From: Sextonia rubra
Taxonomy: Eukaryota; Streptophyta; Magnoliopsida; Laurales; Lauraceae
NCBI GenBank assembly: GCA_037013555.1
Contig: JASUAD010000001.1
Location: 139,621,589-139,685,588, forward strand
Direction of reading: 5' to 3'
DNA: 64,000 bases
Both the position numbers and the translations under genes were made by a program. Below the pieces are notes generated by a model. That model saw only the letters and a program-made list of their open reading frames with translations. It had not been told where the DNA came from and ran no database searches. This document shows positions 57,521 through 64,000 of this stretch, in pieces. Numbering within the stretch: the first letter of the stretch is position 1; every line of letters begins with the position of its first letter.

Positions 57521-59290
57521 GCCTCACTTTCAAGCTCGTAAAGTCCCGGGCTTGTAATTTTTGCTGTTAATTCTAATTGATTTTGTGCCCACTTTCTTTT
57601 TTCATTTTTCAGTGATGAATGTGAAAGATGTTCAGTTGATGCTAGAAACCATAGGGATTGCCTCCGATTTTAGCATTAGCTAGAGCCTGCACTTGTGAAT
57701 TGTGATCGCCTTAGCTGGAGCCTGCTGATGCTAATGCACTTGTGGTCTGAATCTATGGCAGTGATTTGATTTCTTTTGGGATTTCCATTAGCAAAGCAAG
57801 TTTCACTTGGGTATTTCACAGAAAACGTTGTTATTCTTATGTAGTGCATTTGTGGAAGAATAGAGACATCAGAGAGTCCAAGTGCATTTGCACAGGCATG
57901 GACGTCAGCAATTACATGAAAGGCAACTCTTCTGCAATTCTAGGGTTGTCATTTGAGGCTGAGCGTCCAGGTTTGGTGCACATTAAGTGATGTCTAGAAA
58001 TCAGGGATGCTAATGGCAACCGAATTCTGTTTTGTTATTTACCAAAATTGCATATTGTGATGTTCTCCGCCAGTTGGTTACCTTGGAGCCGTTTCAGTTG
58101 GCATTGGTATCTTGGAGCCGTTGGAAGACGACATCAAATTGTTTGAATCACATTAGTAAGTTGATATGCAAGGACGATGGATGTGTTGGGCGGTTCCTGT
58201 GTCCGTTCTAGTGTTGGGGGTTTATAAAAGAGTAAAAAAGTGAGAGGGTTGATATATAAACAAAAACAAGAAACCTCAGCCGGCAGGAGGCTTTGGCCTT
58301 TTGAGGCTAGTTTGCCTAGTAAGCGTAAGGGAAAAAAACAAATAATAATAAATTTTACATAGGCAAATGTTTTGCATATTTTTTTTAGTTTTATTTTTTG
58401 ATGACCTAGGGTATTTCTTGCCAAGATAGCCTTTGGACCTTTGGCTTCCGGTCGGGGGTTATCCGATTATGAAGAGTAAAAACTATTCTCTATAAAGTAC
58501 ATATACATGGCCACACGATTAGTATCCGGATAAATCAAACTTTCAAAGATGTTTGTCAAAATCATAATTTTTTTATGAGTAAATGAATACATGCAACCAT
58601 TTTAGATGTATTTAGATTGTTTAAGACGTTTTTTCTTTTCAAATTTCTCAAAATCCATTAAGAATTATGATATGAAATTAAATGTCAAAATATTTATCAT
58701 TAATGCAAGAATATTGAATGGTTTAGATTATGAATTGCGGGCTCAAAAAATGTAGAAAATTAGATCTATAAGTTGGAAATTTTCTTACAAATTACTCAAA
58801 ACATATAAAAATTTAAGATAACCGTCTCCAAGGTCTTTCAGTGTATTATTTAGCTCAATAAAAGAAACTGAATAGCTTGGATTACAAAAACGGGGACCAC
58901 ATAAATGAAAAAAGGGTGGTTGACGGCAGTAAGAAACCTCACACAAGTTGTTTTCGGGAGTCTGTTGATGGGGAGAGAATTGGCCAAGCAATAAATTGAC
59001 AGCTAGCTAGCTGTAGTAAATTGGAGTTCCTTACTCATTGAAAGAAATCAGGAGGCTGTACTCGTTGCAATAAATTTATTTGTACTAACAAAATATTTTC
59101 AAAATGCCTTTGCCAAACTTGTGGTTCTCGGCGAAGTGGACAGCTCGCCAAATGAACTCTTTACATTTTTATATGATTTTTATCTTCCTTTAGTTGTAAG
59201 ATAAATTATTTTTATGCAACCAAACAGAATTGGACGAGTTCCTTCTATTTATTTCTTTTCCCTGAAACTGCTTCCCCCCATCTGGATAGC

Positions 59291-59329
<39 letters not shown>

Positions 59330-60454
59330 GTAATAATTAAAAAATTAATTTTCAGTCCCTCTGGGGACATAATTAAATTTCATTCATTAGTTTTTTTTTC
59401 CCAAATGCAATCAAGTCACCTTAAAGTGAGATAGATAGGGAACATCCAGACGGCATTAATTGCTGTGTACAGTTTCCAGTCAATCCTGATGGGTTTTATT
59501 GAGTTACAAAGTTTCTTTTCTTTTTCGTTTAGAGAGGTATAAACTTTTAAAGGTTGATCGTCCTTTCTTTTTATGAGTTCTAATTGCATGATCAGACGAA
59601 CGGTTGTGGGGAAGACCGAAAGCAACAAGCTGTAATGAATTCCATTATGATGCTGGGGCGGTTGGTTTGAATTGATGATTTCTTTTGTTATAAACAAAAT
59701 AGAAAGGAAGAAATTGTACACGGCAATTAATTTCTCTGTAATTAATGCCTTCTTAGTTTCTCTGTAATAATATGCTTCTGATAATTTATCTTTTGAATTG
59801 ATGATTTCTTTTGTTCCTGAAGCAGGGTTTTTCTTCCCTTTGTTTTTTTTACTAGATACGTGAGTGATGCACGAGTGTGAGACCACCTCTCTGTCCGGGG
59901 AGAGATGATTTATCTCTGAGCAGCTGTATGAGATGAGACACCTTTCCCAACCATGGGTTCGTCCCATGTTTCTTGGGCTTTTTGTTGTTTGTTTTAGTAT
60001 TTGGGATACGGCCATTTTCACATTACTGCCAAGCGGTTATAATATCAACTGCATTATTTGGTGCATCCAATGTCAGAAAAGGATTAGTGGATAGCTTCAG
60101 TCTACCGATGGTATGAGTCCCACAACCACCCAAGAAAGACGAACATTTGTTAGCATCTTGTTAACTGAGCGAGGGGCTGACACAAAGGGAGTCACCTCAC
60201 ATCAATCCCAAAATGGGTTTGCCATTGACAGAAACTTGAAGAGGAGAAATTTGCACATCCCCATGCTGAGCTCTATTCCATTCTATATCCTCCTTTACAA
60301 TGAGACATCACTTGTGCTTCTCAACATCCTTTAATTTACATGGTAACCTTTTCACATGTAAACTATTATTTTAAATACAATAAAATGGGTTTGGCTTTCC
60401 ACAGTTGCTGTAGAGTCAAGCAGAGTGATTAGTAAGGGGGAAAGAGAGATTTCA
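57521..60454. other. GT14 3' UTR and convergent intergenic DNA
   Basis: The first few hundred bases are probably the GT14 3' UTR. The rest is AT-rich, with an (ATA/AAT)n microsatellite at 59290-59330. A 201-codon minus-strand frame at 59416-60021 has no recognisable domain and overlaps a local duplication ('gaattgatgatttcttttgtt' near 59669 and 59793), so I do not call it a gene. Confidence 0.5.
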
Positions 60455-61108
60455 CTACAAAAAGGTATCGCGGATTAAGCGTGCCAACACCCGTGAAGAC
60501 AATCGACTGAGCACCTCGGGAAGCACCTTTGCTGATATGCCTGGCAATATTGGAAGTAGCTCCCGGATAACCTGGGTGACATCTACATCCTGCCAATGCC
60601 CAAATTGCAGATGTCAAAAATCAATCCTGTAATGCTATCTTAATGATAAGGGAAAAGAAAGAAGGAACTCCCAAGTCCATCCCTACAGCATATCTACACT
60701 GCTAAAAATTCCTCAGAATATTTCTACTGCTTTTCAACATTATTAACTGGTATAAAGCAAATGCAAGCAATTTGCCGAGGTATGATATGAAGAAAATGCC
60801 ATAGTGAAAGCTGAAAAGTCACAGGCCCTAAAACAATCAAATTGTGCAAAACCTTTTTAGTGCATACAGTCTAAACATACCTGATTTATTGTGGACTTTG
60901 AAGCTCCACCAGTGAGGAATTCAACAACCTTTTGTACATTGCTCAGTATAACTTTGTCCTCTTCTGTGATGGTAGGTAGCAACCCTGGAGGCCTGAGAGG
61001 CCCAAAAGCAGGAACCATGCTGAAAATTGGCGCTGAATTTCCAATCCCCAAGGCTGTCGTTATTCGTACCAACTGCTCCCTTGATAAAGCATCAATACCC
61101 TTTACAAT
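60455..61108 (-). CDS. Last two exons of an ABC1-type kinase-like gene (partial)
   Basis: The penultimate exon 60881-61108 (76 codons, both ends phase 0) joins the terminal exon 60455-60589 (44 codons and stop) by GT-AG splicing. The joined tail contains GIDALSREQLVRITTALGIG, FGPLRPPGLLP, EEDKVILSNVQKVVEFLTGG and then DVDVTQVIRELLPILPGISA, VLPEVLSRLSSRVLARLIRD. The clean frame, exact phases and amphipathic helices show that this is a real gene. The tail resembles the C-terminus of plastid ABC1K (UbiB/ADCK-like) kinases, which act in prenyl-lipid metabolism. That family call is from memory of the pattern and is tentative, because the kinase core is not in the window. Upstream exons must lie beyond 64000, with the copia and Ty3 remnants in the intervening intron. 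Confidence 0.6.
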
Positions 61109-61184
61109 CTGCTTTAAATGTAAAAACCAGCTGTTAGAGTCATAGTATACCAAACCTGATTGTATGACGCAATACGAAGAAAAA

Positions 61185-61340
61185 GAACAGCTAACAGGCT
61201 ATTCTCCAAGTCAAGAGGCTTAGAATAATCTATCTAGGTCTCACACTAAAGACAAGAATTCAACCCACAGGAAGAAGAAAACTGAAATTTCAATTCAATA
61301 ATAATGTAGTCTATCCCATGAGAAGGGATTGCATCTTATG
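61185..61340 (-). mobile_element. Relic of the chromovirus LTR family
   Basis: It aligns with the distal part of the LTR at 62862-63218: 'gctaacaggctattctccaa', 'gaggctta' and 'atgagaagggattgcatc' occur in the same order and orientation. It is truncated where the copia remnant begins. Confidence 0.6.
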
Positions 61341-61341
61341 C

Positions 61342-62861
61342 AATCAGAAAGTGACCACTAACAAACTTGGTCTTGGCTTTATCAATGGTGCATCTACCTC
61401 AAAAACCAGAGGTAAATTTGTCTTTGTCAAAACTTCTACTTTGATTTCTAAGGCACCCATTGCTCCATATGCTGCACAAGTAAATCATGTTGGTAGTACA
61501 TCTAAAAAGAATGTGTCACGTTATACAGCTACACCCACATGTCACCATTGTGGAAACAACGGACACATTCGTCTCCATTGCAACAAGCTGAGATGTTTAC
61601 CGAAAAAACAAGTAATGGTTGAAGCAGTTCTTACCACCCGAGATCAAGACAAGAGCTATTTGGGTCAAAAAGTCTGATTTGCCTACTGAATTGATACACA
61701 CTGTGCTGAAAATTTCAAATTCGGTGTGGATACCAAAATCTATAAAACTTTGATCAAGAAGATCACGCTCCCAAACCCAGTGCTGCTCGAAGATGCAATT
61801 AAGGGGGAGTTTAATTGAGGGTGAGCTACTGTTAGATCCAAGTTGATAACTTTACTATCTGATGATCATTGGCATTGTCAATTATGGACAAAAAGGGGGA
61901 GACTGGAGCATGTTCGCGAAGTTTGAAGACAGATGGAGCTGAAGACTGTTTCTTTTGTAATTGATGAAAAGCTAATGGGTAAAATCTTTGCTCTTTCAAT
62001 TTAGTCAATGTATTTTTGGTTTTATTTTTTGGTAGATTGATTGTATAGGAAGTTTTGTTCATGAATTGCAAAAAGGGAAGATTGTAGGGATTTTTGTATT
62101 GGCAAATTCATGAGTTGGATAAAACTTGAGTCCATTAGTGTTGTATTTTATATATCCTTAAATGTGGACAATGGTTTAAGTCGCCGGATGCACTGAAGTG
62201 AAGAAATAGAAGAACGAGCGACAGATTGAAGTGAATTTTTACTGACAACGTGAATTAAAAAGGTCATATCTCACAAACCGGCATCAGATATGGGCATACA
62301 ACCTACCATTGGAAAGCTCGTTTTGAGTAGATATTTATATAGCCCAAGATTACCTCAATTAGAGCTAAAACGAGAAAGTTATGACTTCCGAAAGTTTGCA
62401 GAAAAAGTGCTGAAATTTTCACTCAGGCAGAATCTTAATTTAACCGATCGAATCATTTATCTGACCGATCGGACAGGTGTAGAAAGTTTGCCGACTTGCG
62501 AATTTTCAGTCCAATTTGAAGAGGAACTTGCCCGTTTCATGCCAGTTTCTTTCTTGATTGAAATATACTTATGAGGTACGAAATTAGGGATATAAAATGG
62601 GGTTTTCTCTTAACCCTAAGTGATCCATCTCCCTATTCTAAGTTGAGAATACATATTCGAGATAACCTTCTTCTCTCGAGCTTTCATTGGAAAGATTGTG
62701 TTGAAGCTTTATGCTAGAGAATATTGTTTGTACTATCTTGTAAAAGATTAGCTTCTCTATTGTAGAAAGTTATTCATCTTGAATGGCTTCAAGGTGTATT
62801 GGATCAAGTTTGAAGAAGGTGAACGGTGTGTGTGTCGGTAAGAAAAACTTCAATCCTTTAG
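61342..62861 (+). mobile_element. Copia remnant: gag fragment, pol deleted, 3' LTR
   Basis: The plus frame 61318-61677 includes a zinc knuckle CHHCGNNGHIRLHC, as in copia gag. A frame with 'IWVKKSDLP' follows, then non-coding sequence, so protease, integrase and reverse transcriptase are deleted. A purine tract AAAAAGGGAAGAT precedes TGTAGGGATTTTTG at 62083, the likely LTR start. The LTR runs to about 62861, where the Ty3 LTR interrupts it. No 5' LTR is seen. Confidence 0.65.
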
Positions 62862-63218
62862 TGGAGCAGTGCAGGGGAAGAAGATTAGCTAACGGGCTAA
62901 TCTCCAAGCCAAAAGGCTTAGGGATAGGTTGTCTAGGTGCCTCACCAAAAACAAATAAACTCTCTCAACTGAGAACCAACTCAAAATCTTTATTCAATAT
63001 TAAAGTCTATCTCTCATGAAGAGATTACATCCTTATTTATAAATAAAACATCATCTAAAAAAGGAAACAACTAATTCTAAACAAATAAGAAGTCCTAAAT
63101 CAAACATGACTAGACTTGCAAAATATTAATAAAACAACTAAAGCAACTATTAATAATATAATTTACTCTAATCTACTATGCTTTGGGCCTACGGGTATAG
63201 ACTTTCAAACGGGGCCCA
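62862..63218 (-). repeat. 3' LTR of the chromovirus
   Basis: 357 bp, collinear with the miniature element's LTRs at 22750-23113 and 23477-23826. The block 'ccttttggcttggagattag' (minus) is exact in all three, as is 'gttgtttcctt'. It contains TTATTTATAAATAAGG as promoter-like sequence. Confidence 0.85.
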
Positions 63219-63289
63219 TTATTATGGCTTGCATTAGCTCTCCCTGGCTTGGAAAAACTTGACTCTGGCGAATTGCTAGTTTGGTACTG

Positions 63290-63955
63290 CTCATATAAAT
63301 CTAGATTGATACGTTGAAAATTTGTAGCCGTAATCCAGGTAGCTTCAGAGAATGGTTTGCCTTTCTACTTAACAAGGAACTTGTGAAATCCTCCATTCTT
63401 GGTTGAAATGATTTGATCATCAAAAACATCTTCATTTTCATATGGAGGAAATTGATGGAGAGGGAGGCGAAGAACTTGTTCCTCAAAGGATTCATCATGG
63501 TGATGCCCGTGATAAGATGTCAAATCTTCAACATTAAAGGTGGAGCTGATATTCATGTCTGCAGGAAGGTCGAGAACATATGCATTGGAACTGATTTTCT
63601 TCAGAATCTTGAAAGGACCTGCACTTCGTGGATGTAGCTTCTTGTATTTACTTGCAGGAAATCGTTCGGGCTTCAAATGAACCATTACCATATCACCTTC
63701 GGCAAACTCAACATGGCGTTTGTGAGAGTCCGCGTGCCTTTTATATGCTTCATTACTTGTAGCAATATGCTGGCGAACTTCATCATGAACATCTTTCATA
63801 TGTTGTGCAAATTGTTCAGCATCCGGACTTGATCTAGAGTCAACTGGTAACGGACTTAAATCAATAGGAAGACGTGGCTTGACACCGGTGACAACTTCAA
63901 ATGGTGATCTCCCTATTGTTCTGTTGACAGAATTATTATAGTCAAACTCTGCCAT
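63290..63955 (-). pseudogene. Integrase C-terminus and chromodomain of the Ty3 element
   Basis: This is the end of the pol polyprotein. Integrase carries viral DNA into host chromatin, and the chromodomain is thought to guide insertion to particular histone marks. The TAG stop at 63365 removes the second half of the chromodomain (KGKPFSEATW, W of EATW still present). Upstream parts of pol are outside the window. Confidence 0.8.
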
Positions 63956-64000
63956 AGGTAAAATAAGATCCCATGAAGCAACATGTTCTCCAATAAGGCA

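Larger units (their letters stand above)
62862..64000 (-). mobile_element. 3' end of a chromodomain Ty3 element (chromovirus)
   Basis: On the minus strand an integrase C-terminus (63365-63955: MAEFDYNNSVNRTIGRSPFE, then GPFKILKKISSNAYVLDLP, the GPF/Y module) is followed by a chromodomain (VFDDQIISTKNGGFHKFLVK). The LTR follows at 62862-63218, beginning TGGGCCCCG and ending GCTCCA. The frame stops at 63365-63367, where TAG replaces the conserved chromodomain tryptophan. Reading beyond it continues KGKPFSEATWITA, so only one base broke the domain. The 5' part lies beyond the window. Confidence 0.88.

Noticed and set aside
59416..60021. 201-codon minus-strand open frame
   Set aside because: No recognisable domain, low-complexity and Lys/Ile-rich composition, overlaps a local duplication, and no splice or promoter context.

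Overview
This window is plant nuclear DNA. All complete genes encode plant proteins (a DREB2 transcription factor, vacuolar ATPase subunit F, plastid 7-hydroxymethyl chlorophyll a reductase, a GT14 glucuronosyltransferase). Genes are split by AT-rich GT-AG introns, and most of the remaining sequence is retrotransposon-derived. The very long, repeat-filled introns suggest a large-genome woody angiosperm, possibly a magnoliid, but the sequence alone does not fix the species. I saw no rRNA, tRNA or CRISPR.

Layout. 1-3.9 kb: three diverged LTR-type promoters of one Ty3-like family, with clusters of a near-palindromic ACGGCTTAGCCGT word, then a LINE 3' end. 3.9-15.4 kb: gene-poor, with a tRNA-like SINE, a possible long LTR carrying a minisatellite, a hAT-type MITE and short tandem duplications. 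15.4-16.1 kb (-): single-exon DREB2-type gene with G-box/ABRE motifs upstream. 19.0-38.1 kb (-): VHA-F, a 130-residue protein spread over 18.3 kb. 43.1-51.9 kb (-): HCAR, 458 residues in 19 exons. 54.4-57.5 kb (+): GT14 glycosyltransferase, 407 residues in 4 exons. 60.5-61.1 kb (-): last two exons of a gene continuing past the right edge, probably ABC1-type kinase-like. 61.2-64.0 kb: an LTR relic, a copia remnant and the 3' end of a chromodomain Ty3 element.

The most striking structure is VHA-F intron 2 (20753-34400). It holds a full-length but decayed L1-type LINE with a perfect 16-bp target duplication (22106-22121 = 33088-33103). That LINE is interrupted by a gag-protease LTR element without reverse transcriptase or integrase, which itself contains an RTE LINE tail and a solo LTR. 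It is also interrupted by a miniature LTR element whose LTRs match the chromovirus at the right edge. Each nesting except the miniature element is supported by target duplications, and the host reading frames rejoin when the RTE tail and the solo LTR are removed.

The genes do not form an operon-like unit; they are ordinary independent plant genes. I found no credible new multi-gene system. The points most worth testing are the GA/CU repeats flanking the Fe-S-encoding exon 3 of HCAR, the nested VHA-F intron, and the miniature/chromovirus LTR pair.
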